A stretch of 64,000 bases of DNA from Anaerolineales bacterium (GTDB lineage Bacteria; Chloroflexota; Anaerolineae; Anaerolineales; Villigracilaceae), in contig CP129480.1 in the NCBI GenBank assembly GCA_030583885.1, forward strand, positions 2,482,714 through 2,546,713, given 5' to 3'. Each line of letters starts with the position of its first letter. The stretch's first letter is position 1. Of this stretch, positions 1-9,495 are shown piece after piece. Both the position numbers and the translations under genes were made by a program. The notes under the pieces were generated by a model, which was not told the origin of the DNA, did not search any database, and worked only from the letters and a program-made list of their open reading frames with translations.

Positions 1-1
1 C

Positions 2-943
2 GCGGACGAAGCCAAAGAGGAAATGTATCGCATTCTCGACATCTACGAGAAGTTCTGTCACGAAGAGGCGGCGATCCCGGTCATCAAAGGCACGAAGAGC
101 GAGACCGAGCGTTTCGCAGGTGCGCAGATCACGACTTCCATCGAAGCCATGATGTGGGATAAACGCGCGCTGCAATCGGGCACATCCCATTATTTTGGCA
201 CTAATTTTGCAAAAGCGTTCGAGATCCAATATCTCGACAGCAACAATACTTTGCAATTCTGCGAGACCACTTCGTGGGCGATCTCGTCGCGCATCATCGG
301 CGCGATGATCATGGTGCATGGCGACGACCAGGGTCTGGTCATGCCCCCGCGCCTCGCGCCCATTCAGGCGGTCATCGTACCCATCTTCAAAAAGGAAGAG
401 GAAAAAGCGAAGGTGATGGAACTTGCCGAGCGTGTCTTCGAGGAACTCAAAACCGCAGGCATCCGCATCAAAATGGATGACCGCGATAACGTCAGCAGCG
501 GATTCAAGTTCAACGATTGGGAGATGCGCGGAGTACCTGTGCGCGTGGAGATCGGTCCCAAGGATGTGGAAAAGGGAACCATCGCGCTCGCCCGTCGCGA
601 TAAACCTGGCAAAGAGGGCAAAATCTTCGTCCCGCAGGCGGCTCTGGACTCCGCTGTGAGAGGCTTGCTGACCGAGATTCAGGCATCCCTCCTCAAACGC
701 GCCACCGAGTACCGCGATGCAAACATCCACGACCCGAAGGATTTCGAAGAGTTGAAAAAGGTCACGCAGGACGGCTGGGCATTCTCGTATTGGTGCGAAT
801 CGACGGAATGCGAGACCAAAGCCAAGGAAGAAGCAAAAGCCACCACGCGCAACATCCCCTTCGACCAGCCCGAAAAGGAAGGGACTTGCATTGTATGTGG
901 CAAGCTTTCCAAGCGGAAAGTGTATTTCGCGAAAGCGTATTGA
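2..943 (+). CDS. proS: Prolyl-tRNA synthetase, C-terminal part (5' end outside window)
   Basis: Charges tRNA-Pro with proline in the cytoplasm. The reading frame is open from base 2, so the gene starts before the window; about 313 C-terminal residues are present. Seen: the class II core segment with KSETERFAGA and SGTSHYFG, the motif-3-like GLVMPPRLAPIQ, then an anticodon-binding domain and a C-terminal zinc-type domain with Cys pairs in CESTEC and CIVCGK, ending in the typical aromatic tail KVYFAKAY. That C-terminal domain marks the short archaeal/eukaryotic-type ProRS, which many bacteria also use, rather than the E. coli-type enzyme with an inserted editing domain. A strong hairpin follows the stop. 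Confidence 0.95.
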   Translation, partial: ADEAKEEMYRILDIYEKFCHEEAAIPVIKGTKSETERFAGAQITTSIEAMMWDKRALQSGTSHYFGTNFAKAFEIQYLDSNNTLQFCETTSWAISSRIIGAMIMVHGDDQGLVMPPRLAPIQAVIVPIFKKEEEKAKVMELAERVFEELKTAGIRIKMDDRDNVSSGFKFNDWEMRGVPVRVEIGPKDVEKGTIALARRDKPGKEGKIFVPQAALDSAVRGLLTEIQASLLKRATEYRDANIHDPKDFEELKKVTQDGWAFSYWCESTECETKAKEEAKATTRNIPFDQPEKEGTCIVCGKLSKRKVYFAKAY

Positions 944-952
944 TTCTTCTCC

Positions 953-981
953 GCAGGGGCGCAGCGACGCTGCGCCCCTGC
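953..981. terminator. Perfect 13-bp GC-rich hairpin after proS
   Basis: Positions 953-965 are the exact reverse complement of 969-981, with a GAC loop. No T-run follows, so it could be a terminator, an mRNA 3' stabiliser or a copy of a dispersed repeat: the core GCAGGGGCG recurs at about 39890. It sits only 10 bases before the next start codon. Confidence 0.6.
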
Positions 982-991
982 AATAAATCTA

Positions 992-1969
992 ATGCCCGCC
1001 ATTGACCTTGCCCGCCTCCGCAAACAAGCCAACCGTCTGGCAGACTTTTTCTTCCTGCCGGACGAGTTCATGAAGCATTTACGCGAGATGCTGGATTTTT
1101 ACGTCAATTACACCCTGCGGAAAGTTGAAAATGTCGCCCCCGGCTCAAATCTGAAAACATACCGCACTCCGCCTGCAGTGCTGACCCAGATCGAAAACGA
1201 GCTGCGGGCAATCGTGGAAGAGAATCCGCATTTTGCATTGGAACTGGCGGACATCCTTTGGGATGAAGGCGTGCTTGAGACCCGTCTGTTGGCTGCATTC
1301 CTATTAGGACGAATCCCTCCACAGGAAGAACGCCTGCTCCCCCGCATCACCGCATGGACACAACAGATTCGCGACTCGGATGTCCGCGCGGCTTTGCTGT
1401 CCACAAGTCTGACCCGTATGAGAAAGGAATCGCCCGAACAATTCCTTGCGCTTGTGCGCGAATACCTGCATCCCGAACGCTCGCGTACATGGTCGAACGG
1501 CATTCAAGCCCTCATCCCCATGATTGCGGATACAGCCTACACCAACCTGCCCCCCATTTTCGACATCGTCGAACCCATCATCGAAGAAGCGCCATCCTCA
1601 CTGCAGAACGACCTTGCCGAGTTGATCGTGGCGTTATACCGTGCATCCCCCAACGAAACCATCTTCATGCTCAAGCATGTGCTGTCCAATTCGCAAAGCC
1701 CGATGACGGAGATCACATTGCGAAGGATTTCATCATCCTTCCCGCCATCCCTGCAACATGAATTGAGGGAGAATTTGCGCTCACAACCAATTGCATCACG
1801 CAAGCCCACGAAGGAGGCGGATGATTTTATTGAAGAACCACCTGCTCCTGAAATCAGGGATGCAAAAATCAGAAAACCTCGCAAAACAAAAACAACGGAA
1901 ACGCCTGCCGGTAAAAATGGCAAAACCATCACGCGCAAACGCGCAGCCAAAAAGGACAAAGATGGATAA
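992..1969 (+). CDS. Hypothetical HEAT-like helical protein with lysine-rich tail
   Basis: Function not recognised. The 325-residue product is mostly amphipathic helices in repeating pairs (residues about 60-250), like HEAT or DNA-alkylation-repair-type repeats, for example the stretches LAAFLLGRIPPQEE and ALIPMIADTAYTNLP. The last about 60 residues change character: low complexity, rich in Lys, Arg, Thr and Pro (KIRKPRKTKTTET), likely disordered and possibly nucleic-acid binding. Its stop overlaps the next start by 8 bases, so the two genes are probably translationally coupled. Confidence 0.75.
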   Translation: MPAIDLARLRKQANRLADFFFLPDEFMKHLREMLDFYVNYTLRKVENVAPGSNLKTYRTPPAVLTQIENELRAIVEENPHFALELADILWDEGVLETRLLAAFLLGRIPPQEERLLPRITAWTQQIRDSDVRAALLSTSLTRMRKESPEQFLALVREYLHPERSRTWSNGIQALIPMIADTAYTNLPPIFDIVEPIIEEAPSSLQNDLAELIVALYRASPNETIFMLKHVLSNSQSPMTEITLRRISSSFPPSLQHELRENLRSQPIASRKPTKEADDFIEEPPAPEIRDAKIRKPRKTKTTETPAGKNGKTITRKRAAKKDKDG

Positions 1970-2453
1970 CAAAAAGATAATCTACCTGCACGGACTTGAG
2001 TCCACCAGCCAGAGCGGCAAGGCGCGCCAGTTTGCCGAAAAATTCCCGGGCATGGCAACCCCCGATTTTACAGGTGAATTTGAAGAACGCATGCAACAAC
2101 TTTATCCGATCCTCGGCAAAGAGGAAGGCTGGACGATCATCGGCTCATCTTATGGCGGATTAATGGGGACGGTCTTCACCTGCAAACATCCGACTCAAGT
2201 GCGTAAATTGATCCTGCTCGCACCTGCCCTGCTGCGCGAACGCTTCGGCTCTTTCCTGGACATTGAACCTGTGTCTGTTCCAACGGTGCTCATCCACGGA
2301 AGTGAGGATGATATCGTTCCGCTCGAACCTGTGCGTGAAATTGCGGAGAAACTCTTCATCAACCTGGAATACATTGTTGTGGAGGATGGCCACCGCCTGC
2401 ACAAGGCGTTCGAGAAATTGAATTGGGAAGAGTACTTGAGAACTGACGATTGA
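1962..2453 (+). CDS. YqiA/YcfP-like alpha/beta-hydrolase (esterase)
   Basis: Small cytoplasmic alpha/beta-hydrolase of 163 residues. The N-terminus IIYLHGLEST matches the YLHG start of the YqiA-type UPF0227 family. A full catalytic triad is visible: Ser63 in GSSYGG, Asp116 or Asp117 in HGSEDDIVP, and His144 in EDGHRLHK. The frame is open upstream to 1791, but homology and length favour the ATG at 1962, which overlaps the previous gene by 8 bases. The substrate is unknown; members hydrolyse short acyl esters in vitro. The next gene starts just after the stop, suggesting one operon from 992 to 3751. Confidence 0.8.
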   Translation: MDNKKIIYLHGLESTSQSGKARQFAEKFPGMATPDFTGEFEERMQQLYPILGKEEGWTIIGSSYGGLMGTVFTCKHPTQVRKLILLAPALLRERFGSFLDIEPVSVPTVLIHGSEDDIVPLEPVREIAEKLFINLEYIVVEDGHRLHKAFEKLNWEEYLRTDD

Positions 2454-2470
2454 CCATGGAAGAAGGCGCA

Positions 2471-3751
2471 ATGAAGCATCACATCTACTGGCAGACCACC
2501 GTCCAAATGCCCGATGACCCAAATCTAACGCCCATCCCGGCCAGATCGGATATGGCGGTCATCGGCGGCGGATATACGGGACTGAGCGCAGCACGGACGC
2601 TGGCAAAGCAGGGCGAAAGCGTTGTTGTGCTCGAAGCCGAGACCATCGGCTGGGGCGCGAGTTCCCGCAATGGCGGCATGACATTGACAGGTCTAAAGCC
2701 CGCCATGCAAACGGTCATCAAAAACTATGGGCGGGAGTTGGCAAAGGAATTATTCCAGTGTTCGCTGGATTCGGTGGATATCGTCGAGAAAATCGTCAAG
2801 GAAGAAAAGATCAACTGCGGCTTTGCGCGGACAGGCCATTTATTGACGGCGAATAAACCGAAACACTACGACGCGCTCAAGGATGAAGTGGACTTCATGG
2901 CGAAGGAGTTCAACCACAATGTACATCTCGTCGCACCGAAGGATTTACGCAGCCAGATCGGCACGGACATCTACCATGGCGCTCTGGTGGATGAGGTCAG
3001 CGCGGGGTTGAACCCTGCCCAATATGTGGCGGGTCTCGCCGATGCGGCGGCTCGGGCAGGGGCAACGCTCTGCGCGCGAGCGCGTGTCACCCACCTCAAG
3101 CGAAGCGGGAAGCGGTTCGTCATCCAAACAGAGAGGGGCAATCTGGAAGCCGGGTCCATTTTGGTGGCAACATCTGGGTATACGGGAGATGTCACAAGGA
3201 AACTACAAAGGAAGATCATCCCCATCGGCTCGTTCATCATTGCGACGGAAAAGTTATCAAATGAACTTGCGCATGAACTCAGCCCGAAAAACCGCATGAT
3301 CTTTGACTACAAACATTTTCTGAATTACTTCCGCCTTTGGGACAACCGCATGATCTTCGGCGGGCGCGCGGCGTTCTTTCCTGAAAATGAAAACACGACC
3401 ACGCAAAGCGGCGGGATTTTGCGGCGCGAGATGATCCAGGTGTACCCGCAGTTGAAAGATGTAAAGGTGGACTATGTGTGGGGCGGCACGCTCGATTTTG
3501 CATTCGACCAGATGACGCATGTCGGCGAAGAGGATGGGATTTTCTACTCGCTCGGCTATGCGGGTCACGGTGTGGCAATGGCTACCTACCTGGGTGCAAC
3601 GGTTGCAGAAGCCATGATGAAGGGAACCATCAAAGAGCATCCGTTCGCGAAGTTCAATTTTCCAGGTGCGCCGCTGGGATTGTACAACGGGAACCCGTGG
3701 TTCCTGCCGTTCGCGGGGATGTGGTACAGGATTTTGGATTGGATCGAATAA
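2471..3751 (+). CDS. FAD-dependent oxidoreductase, DAO family
   Basis: Flavoprotein of the D-amino-acid oxidase/glycine oxidase fold, probably oxidising a C-N bond of an amino acid or amine. The N-terminal Rossmann motif VIGGGYTGLSAA is followed by the acidic residue ending strand 2 (VVLEAE) and GASSRNGGM, which resembles the GASGRNGG segment of gamma-glutamylputrescine oxidase-type enzymes. Near the C-terminus LGYAGHGVAMATYLG is the second FAD-contact motif. The ATG at 2471 is chosen because GGAAGAAGG lies just upstream; an in-frame TTG at 2450 and an ATG at 2456 are possible alternatives. The substrate cannot be told from sequence. Confidence 0.85.
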   Translation: MKHHIYWQTTVQMPDDPNLTPIPARSDMAVIGGGYTGLSAARTLAKQGESVVVLEAETIGWGASSRNGGMTLTGLKPAMQTVIKNYGRELAKELFQCSLDSVDIVEKIVKEEKINCGFARTGHLLTANKPKHYDALKDEVDFMAKEFNHNVHLVAPKDLRSQIGTDIYHGALVDEVSAGLNPAQYVAGLADAAARAGATLCARARVTHLKRSGKRFVIQTERGNLEAGSILVATSGYTGDVTRKLQRKIIPIGSFIIATEKLSNELAHELSPKNRMIFDYKHFLNYFRLWDNRMIFGGRAAFFPENENTTTQSGGILRREMIQVYPQLKDVKVDYVWGGTLDFAFDQMTHVGEEDGIFYSLGYAGHGVAMATYLGATVAEAMMKGTIKEHPFAKFNFPGAPLGLYNGNPWFLPFAGMWYRILDWIE

Positions 3752-3811
3752 TGGCACATTCATAAAAACAGTATTAAAATTGCAAAAATCTCAGACAGAG
3801 GAGAGACTGCC

Positions 3812-5719
3812 ATGGCGAAGACCAGCAAGCCGAAAGCAATGGAAGGCGAAGTTTACTATCCATCCGAGCAGGTGGTGGAGCAGGCGCGCTTGAAGGAATG
3901 GGACGCGCTGGCGGAAAAGGCAGGTAAAGACCTGCAGGGCTTCTGGGCGGACGAAGCATCCGAATTGGAATGGTTCAAGAAGTGGGACAAGGTGCTGGAC
4001 GATTCAAATAAGCCGTTTTTCAAATGGTTCGTGGGCGGAAAGACCAACATCGTACACAATGCCATTGACCGACACCTGAAAACCCACCGCAAGAACCAGC
4101 TTGCACTGATCTGGGAAAGCGAAGACGGCAAGGACCACCGCACCTATTCCTATTTTGCGATGAACCGCGAAGTGTCGCGCATGGCGAACATCATCAAAGC
4201 CATGGGCGTTCAAAAAGGCGAACGCGTGACCATTTATATGGGGCGCGTGCCTGAGATCGTCTTTGCCATGCTGGCGTGCGCCAAGATCGGCGCGATCCAT
4301 TCGGTGGTGTTCGGCGGCTTCTCGGTCGACTCGCTGCAGGGGCGCATCGAGGACAGCGAATCCAAGCTGGTCATCACCTGTGATGGCTCGTTCCAGAACG
4401 GCAAGATCGTCGAACTCAAAGCCATCGTGGACGAATCGCTCAAGCGCTGTCCGTCCGTTGAAAACGTCATCGTGGTCAAACGCGTCGGCAATGGCGTGAC
4501 CATGGAATCAGGACGCGACCACTGGTATCACGACCTGTGTGTGCTGCCCATCGCGAACGGCAAATGCCCCACCGAAGTAATGGACGCGGAAGACCCGCTT
4601 TTTATCCTGTACACATCCGGCTCCACAGGCAAACCGAAAGCCATCCTGCACACGCACGGCGGCTACATGGTCGGCACGTATTCCACCCTGAAATATGTCT
4701 TCGACGTTAACGACGTGGATCGCTGGTGGTGCACCGCCGACCCGGGTTGGATCACGGGACATTCCTATCTCGTCTATGGTCCGATGATCAACGGCGTGAC
4801 ATCGTTCATGTTCGAAGGCGGACCCGCCTACCCATACCCGAACCGCTGGTGGCAGTGCATCGAACGCTACGGCATCACCATCTTCTACACCGCCCCCACT
4901 GCCATACGCGGATTAATGCGCTTCGGCGAATCCTGGCCCAACAAGCACGATCTTTCGTCCCTGCGCCTGCTCGGCACGGTCGGGGAGCCGATCAACCCCG
5001 AGGCATGGAAGTGGTATAACCGCGTGATCGGCAAGGAGAAATGTCCGATCATCGATACCTGGTGGCAGACGGAGACGGGCATGTTCATGATCACGCCGAC
5101 ACCGGTGGTTCCGCTCAAACCGGGCTCCGCGACGCGGCCTTTCTTTGGTCAGAAAGCGGAGATCGTGGACGAGCAGGGCAATCCCGTCCCAGATGACACG
5201 GAAGGCTATCTGACACTCTTGAATCCGTGGCCCGCGATGCTACGGACGATCTATGGCGATGACGAACGCTACGTCAATCAATACTGGAGCAAGTACCCCG
5301 GACGCTACACCACAGGTGACTCCGCCAAACGTGACAAGGATGGTTATTACTGGATCATCGGGCGTGTGGACGATGTCATCAAGGTCTCCGGGCACAGGCT
5401 GGGCACGGCGGAGGTTGAATCTGCGCTGGTCAGTCACCCGGCCGTGGCGGAGGCGGCGGCGATCGGTCTGCCGCACGAAGTCAAGGGACAGGCCATCCAC
5501 ACGTTCGTGCTGCTGCGTTCCGGCTTCGCGCCTTCGCCTGAACTGGCAGAGGAGCTGCGCCAGCACGTCGCCACGCATATGGGGCCAATTGCCCGCCCTG
5601 AAGATGTCAAGTTCGTGGACAAACTCCCGAAGACGCGTTCCGGCAAGATCATGCGCCGCGTGTTGAAGGCAAGGGCACAGGGACTGCCCGAAGGCGATAT
5701 TTCAACTCTTGAAGAATAA
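3812..5719 (+). CDS. acs: Acetyl-CoA synthetase (AMP-forming)
   Basis: Activates acetate (or propionate) with ATP and CoA to the acyl-CoA through an acyl-adenylate. Length 635 matches Acs. Visible: the adenylate-forming P-loop YTSGSTGKPKA near residue 267, WWCTADPGWITGHSY, the A5 segment DTWWQTETG, the hinge GRVDDVIKVSGHR, and the C-terminal catalytic lysine in KTRSGKIMRR, which is the usual site of regulatory acetylation. The Trp of DTWWQTETG is the residue that limits the pocket to acetate/propionate. A GAGGAGAG ribosome site precedes the ATG, and a strong terminator follows the stop. Confidence 0.96.
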   Translation: MAKTSKPKAMEGEVYYPSEQVVEQARLKEWDALAEKAGKDLQGFWADEASELEWFKKWDKVLDDSNKPFFKWFVGGKTNIVHNAIDRHLKTHRKNQLALIWESEDGKDHRTYSYFAMNREVSRMANIIKAMGVQKGERVTIYMGRVPEIVFAMLACAKIGAIHSVVFGGFSVDSLQGRIEDSESKLVITCDGSFQNGKIVELKAIVDESLKRCPSVENVIVVKRVGNGVTMESGRDHWYHDLCVLPIANGKCPTEVMDAEDPLFILYTSGSTGKPKAILHTHGGYMVGTYSTLKYVFDVNDVDRWWCTADPGWITGHSYLVYGPMINGVTSFMFEGGPAYPYPNRWWQCIERYGITIFYTAPTAIRGLMRFGESWPNKHDLSSLRLLGTVGEPINPEAWKWYNRVIGKEKCPIIDTWWQTETGMFMITPTPVVPLKPGSATRPFFGQKAEIVDEQGNPVPDDTEGYLTLLNPWPAMLRTIYGDDERYVNQYWSKYPGRYTTGDSAKRDKDGYYWIIGRVDDVIKVSGHRLGTAEVESALVSHPAVAEAAAIGLPHEVKGQAIHTFVLLRSGFAPSPELAEELRQHVATHMGPIARPEDVKFVDKLPKTRSGKIMRRVLKARAQGLPEGDISTLEE

Positions 5720-5721
5720 AA

Positions 5722-5753
5722 GAAAAAGCCGAGATCAAGCTCTCGGCTTTTTC
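5722..5753. terminator. Bidirectional rho-independent terminator
   Basis: A perfect 13-bp stem (5722-5734 with 5741-5753, 6-base loop) with A-run on one side and T-run on the other, lying between the convergent acs and the M23 lipoprotein gene. It should stop transcription from both directions. Confidence 0.85.
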
Positions 5754-5768
5754 AACCGGTTAAAGCGG

Positions 5769-6716
5769 TTACTTCTTTTCGAACACAACCTGGGTCAGTT
5801 TACCAGCCTCCACAAGGACAATGCGCTCCCGCAACCCGGACCCATCACTAAAAGCAACCTTGTATCGACCCGGCGGCAGACTGCCCAGCACGGCATCCTC
5901 TTCATTATGCTCAAATCCCTTCGTGTATGACGAAAGATAATAAACGAACAGCGGGTCTGTGCTTCCATCCAAAAAGCGCGTGACCACCAGCGGGCGCTCG
6001 TAGTTCCGCTCGACGTCCACCTTCAAGGTGATGGCCAATGTGCCCGTTCCTTCAGCGGGAATTAACCATAACTCCGGGTTCTCGGTGGAAAAATAATCCG
6101 TGCCAGCGCCTCCCCTGCGGACCTCAAAGTGGAGGTGGCTGCCCGTCGCCCCTCCCGTCTGACCGACTTCCCCAATGCGCTCCCCAGCTTTTATCTGACT
6201 GCCCGCCTGAACAAAAATATTCGAGAGGTGCGCATACAGGGTGTAAAAATCCCCCGCATGGCGGATGAGCACCATATTCCCATAGAAATTCGTCCACGGG
6301 CTGAATTTGGTGGTTTTGTCCGGGTCTGCGAACACAACCACCCCATCCCCCGCCGCATATACAGGTGTGCCGAACCTGTTCTGAAACTCGACGCCATGAT
6401 GCGGGTCACGCGCCCCGCTTTGCGTCGAACCATAGCGGTACGTCCCATCCACTGAATCGGTATCCGGCGGAAGGATGGGAGCATGGAATGGGAATTTCCA
6501 ATCGATGATGCAGAAATCTGCGGTGAGTGGGTCACAGGGGATTTGCGTGGGGGTGAAAGTCGGTGCCATCGTAGTGGGCGTTGAAGTCGAGATAGGGGTG
6601 AACGCAAATTCAGTTGACGCGGCGCTCGGCAATACGGCAACTGTCTCTACGGGCGCAGGGACAGGGACACAGGAGGCGATGATGAATAATACGAAAAGAA
6701 TTAATGCACGATACAT
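5769..6716 (-). CDS. M23/LytM-type peptidase lipoprotein
   Basis: Exported cell-wall or envelope protein of 315 residues. A signal peptide ends in a lipobox (FIIASC), followed by a Pro/Thr/Ser-rich linker. The M23 domain spans about residues 90-230: PHHGVEF in the first metal motif position, YAHLSNIFVQ, GERIGEVGQTG and the HLHFEVR motif carrying the HxH. The first motif has Glu where the canonical HxGxD has Asp, so metal binding and activity are uncertain. A separate beta-rich C-terminal region of about 80 residues follows (GSLPPGRYKVAFSDG). The gene converges on acs. Confidence 0.85.
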   Translation of the reverse strand: MYRALILFVLFIIASCVPVPAPVETVAVLPSAASTEFAFTPISTSTPTTMAPTFTPTQIPCDPLTADFCIIDWKFPFHAPILPPDTDSVDGTYRYGSTQSGARDPHHGVEFQNRFGTPVYAAGDGVVVFADPDKTTKFSPWTNFYGNMVLIRHAGDFYTLYAHLSNIFVQAGSQIKAGERIGEVGQTGGATGSHLHFEVRRGGAGTDYFSTENPELWLIPAEGTGTLAITLKVDVERNYERPLVVTRFLDGSTDPLFVYYLSSYTKGFEHNEEDAVLGSLPPGRYKVAFSDGSGLRERIVLVEAGKLTQVVFEKK

Positions 6717-6804
6717 ATGGTTGTGCTCTTCGAGCAGATGTTGGACTCGACCAGCTTGCTGTCAGGTTGGGAGGCGATGGACAGCAAGCTGTCCGAGTCC
6801 AGAG

Positions 6805-8337
6805 TTAAATCCCGCCGCGTTCCTTCATCACTTTGCGGATTCGCTTTTCCAGTTTATCGGCTTCTTTTTCGAGGACGGTGAGTTCGTCAAGATAGGGCTG
6901 TCCTGCGGACTTATCCGGCAGGGAGTCCACGTTGATGCGCACGTTGTAGCCAGCAGCGGTCAGCGAGGCGCGCGCCATGGCGAAAGCGGACATCGAGTCG
7001 CTGATGGCGTTGAGGTTGCCGTTCTCGGCGCATTTGACGGCAAGTTCCATGATCTTGAGGGAGTTCTCCGCCGAGTGGAGCGGGATGTGCGCGGCGTTCA
7101 TGGTGGCGACTTGAATGGCGGCGGTACGCGCGGTCTGTTGTTCTTCGGTCTCTTTTGGTAATTTGAAGGCGCCAATGACGGCTTCAAACGAAGCGGCGTC
7201 GTCTTCGACGGCCTGGGTCATATCAGCACGGAGTCGTTCCGCGTGGACGTGTACGGCTTGCATCTCGGCTTCCACCTCGGCGTATTTCTTGCGCCCGACG
7301 GTGAGACCGGAGACCATGGATACCAGCGCCGCTCCCATGGCACCTGCATACGCAGCAGCCGAGCCGCCCCCGGGAGCGGGTACCGCGGAGGCCAATTCGT
7401 CAAGGAAGGAAGCAGGCTGGGGGGAGGATGAAGCGCCGGCGGCGGGAGAAGAAAAGAGTCTGGATTCAAGAATCTGTTCGGGAGAGAACTGATCCAGTTG
7501 GGTGTACCAGACCGCCGCATCCACCAACGCCTCCTGGGGAATCAAGCCGACCAGTTCGCTGTGATGGATGCCGACGCCGTAACGCTGAGCTTCGCGGCGG
7601 ATGAACTCGATCACGCGCGCGATGGGCGTTTGGTGGAAATCGGTCAGGTTCATCGAGACCTGCGCGCGCCCGTCCACGAGCAGACCCAGCCCCTTGACGT
7701 AACGCAGGCCGCCCGTGGAATGACGCACGGCTTTGGCGATTTTTTTGGCAATGCTTACATCGTCGGTGGTGAGATAGACATTGAAGGCGATCAGCGGAGC
7801 GCGCGCGCCGATGACCGTCGCGCCCGCCTTGGGCAGTTTGCCCGGGCCGTAATCGGGCTGGCGGTTCGGGTCGGATTCGATTTCAGATTTAAGCGCTTCG
7901 TACTGCCCCCTGCGGATATTTTCGAGGTTGACCCGTTCGGGACTCATCGCCGCCGCCTCATACAAATAGACGGGGATGTTGAGCTCGCCGCCCACGCGCT
8001 CGCCAAGACGTTTGGCGATGGCGATACACTCTTCGATGCTCGCGCCGTTGAGCGGGACGAAGGGAACCACGTCCGTCGCACCGATGCGAGGATGCGCGCC
8101 CGTGTGCCTGTCAAGGTCAATTAATTCGGCGGCGGTCTGGATGGCAAGGAAGGCGGCTTGTTCCACGCCCGCGGGACTGCCCGCGAAGGTCAGCACCGTG
8201 CGGTTATGGTCGAGGTCGGAGGAGCGGTCGAGCAGTTTGACGTCAGGCACAGATTGAACGGCGGCGGCGATGCGGTCGATCACTTCGGGCCGCCGCGCTT
8301 CGGAGAAGTTGGGGATGCATTCGATGAGTTGGGTCAT
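6805..8337 (-). CDS. ftcD: Bifunctional glutamate formimidoyltransferase / formimidoyl-THF cyclodeaminase
   Basis: Links histidine breakdown to folate C1 metabolism: the N-terminal half transfers the formimino group from formiminoglutamate to tetrahydrofolate and the C-terminal half releases ammonia to give methenyl-THF. Residues 1 to about 300 are the transferase (IECIPNFSEA start; RHTGAHPRIG with His82 in the position of the catalytic His). After a Pro/Ser-rich linker (about 300-315), residues 315-510 are the cyclodeaminase (SAVPAPGGGSAAA, DDAASFEAVIGAF). The fusion is the animal-like arrangement, also found in some bacteria; others keep two genes. No hut genes are adjacent. Confidence 0.93.
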   Translation of the reverse strand: MTQLIECIPNFSEARRPEVIDRIAAAVQSVPDVKLLDRSSDLDHNRTVLTFAGSPAGVEQAAFLAIQTAAELIDLDRHTGAHPRIGATDVVPFVPLNGASIEECIAIAKRLGERVGGELNIPVYLYEAAAMSPERVNLENIRRGQYEALKSEIESDPNRQPDYGPGKLPKAGATVIGARAPLIAFNVYLTTDDVSIAKKIAKAVRHSTGGLRYVKGLGLLVDGRAQVSMNLTDFHQTPIARVIEFIRREAQRYGVGIHHSELVGLIPQEALVDAAVWYTQLDQFSPEQILESRLFSSPAAGASSSPQPASFLDELASAVPAPGGGSAAAYAGAMGAALVSMVSGLTVGRKKYAEVEAEMQAVHVHAERLRADMTQAVEDDAASFEAVIGAFKLPKETEEQQTARTAAIQVATMNAAHIPLHSAENSLKIMELAVKCAENGNLNAISDSMSAFAMARASLTAAGYNVRINVDSLPDKSAGQPYLDELTVLEKEADKLEKRIRKVMKERGGI

Positions 8338-8590
8338 GGGGTTTCCAATACGGGATTTTGGATTTACGAGTAGCGCAATTAATTATAAGCGGTATCATAA
8401 ACGAAAATGAATAAACATGAGTATCAAACACTCCATACAACCTGATATTGAGAAACCCCGAACTGCCCTAATACGCAACCGGTAAAGGCAGATGACTCTC
8501 ACATGAAATCCTAACTTGAAAAACAGCCTCATTTGATATATTATCTATTAATGTTCCTGCAAAACCCGGCACTCAGAGGAGAATTGAGCA

Positions 8591-9247
8591 ATGAAAGAAG
8601 CCAGTCCAAGCCAGATGAGTTTGATTATTTCATACCTGACGCTGCGCAAAGCCGTGGGAATACTCGGCACCGCCCTGCCCTTCATGCTGTCTCTGGGGGC
8701 GTGGCTGCTTTTCCAAACCGGCATCCAGAGTTCCATCAGCAGTTATTACCACACGGGCATGCGGGATGTCTTCGTCGGCACGCTGTTCGCCATCGGGGTC
8801 TTCCTGCTTTCCTACAAGGGCTATGAGCCCCAGGATAACTGGGCGGGCAACCTGGCCAGCCTGTTCGCGATTGGCGTGGCGCTTTTCCCGACCACGCCAG
8901 CCAAGGCGGGCCCAAACACCTGGGACTGGGTGGGAAGCCTGCACCTGGTCTTTGCGGCGCTGTTCTTCCTGACCCTGATCTATTTTTCGCTCTTCCTCTT
9001 CACAAAGACGCACCCGAATAAAAGCCAGACAAACAGAAAGAAACAAAGGAACATCGTGTACAAAGTCTGCGGCTATACCATGGCCCTGTGCGTTCTTCTG
9101 ATCGTCATCTTCTTCCTGCTGCCGCACAGCCTGGAAACCCGCCTCAACGGTCTCAACCTGCTCTACTGGCTGGAGACCGTCGCCATCCTCGCCTTTGGGG
9201 TCTCATGGCTGACAAAAGGGGAAGCCATTCTACAGGACGAGGATTGA
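8591..9247 (+). CDS. Membrane protein, about six TM segments (DUF998/Frag1-like)
   Basis: A 218-residue integral membrane protein with about six hydrophobic helices (for example residues 20-45, 58-75, 84-98, 115-137, 155-177, 190-208). The first loop has SSISSYYHTGMRDVFVG and the third helix is preceded by GYEPQDNWAGN, a pattern I associate with DUF998/Frag1-type proteins; the function is unknown. GAGGAG lies 6 bases before the ATG. The 253 bases upstream, between this gene and divergent ftcD, hold no gene I can support. Confidence 0.7.
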   Translation: MKEASPSQMSLIISYLTLRKAVGILGTALPFMLSLGAWLLFQTGIQSSISSYYHTGMRDVFVGTLFAIGVFLLSYKGYEPQDNWAGNLASLFAIGVALFPTTPAKAGPNTWDWVGSLHLVFAALFFLTLIYFSLFLFTKTHPNKSQTNRKKQRNIVYKVCGYTMALCVLLIVIFFLLPHSLETRLNGLNLLYWLETVAILAFGVSWLTKGEAILQDED

Positions 9248-9252
9248 AGGGG

Positions 9253-9474
9253 ATGCCTTCCATCTCCTTCCAGTACGACGCATTCGATTATGACCTGTTC
9301 GCACAGTCCCTGCTGGAGTGGCTGGAACTGACAGGCGATGTCCGTGTGCTGCCGTATGCCATGGAGGTCAATTCAAAAGGCCATCTCGATGCAGCCATCG
9401 TCCTGTGGCTGATCGCCCACGCGCCTCCCGAAGCCATTGCCTTCGCAGAGGAAAAATCCAGGCGCAAACAATGA
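9253..9474 (+). CDS. Small conserved-looking hypothetical protein (73 aa)
   Basis: Starts 5 bases after the membrane-protein stop with AAGGGG overlapping the junction, so it is likely the second gene of an operon. The 73-residue product is acidic and helical (SLLEWLELTGDVRVLPYAM, then AAIVLWLIAHAPPEAIAF), with no signal or cysteine motifs. The same frame is open further upstream, but that part overlaps the membrane protein gene and looks like a shadow. No function recognised. Confidence 0.5.
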   Translation: MPSISFQYDAFDYDLFAQSLLEWLELTGDVRVLPYAMEVNSKGHLDAAIVLWLIAHAPPEAIAFAEEKSRRKQ

Positions 9475-9495
9475 CGTGCGCACGGCAGGCAGCGC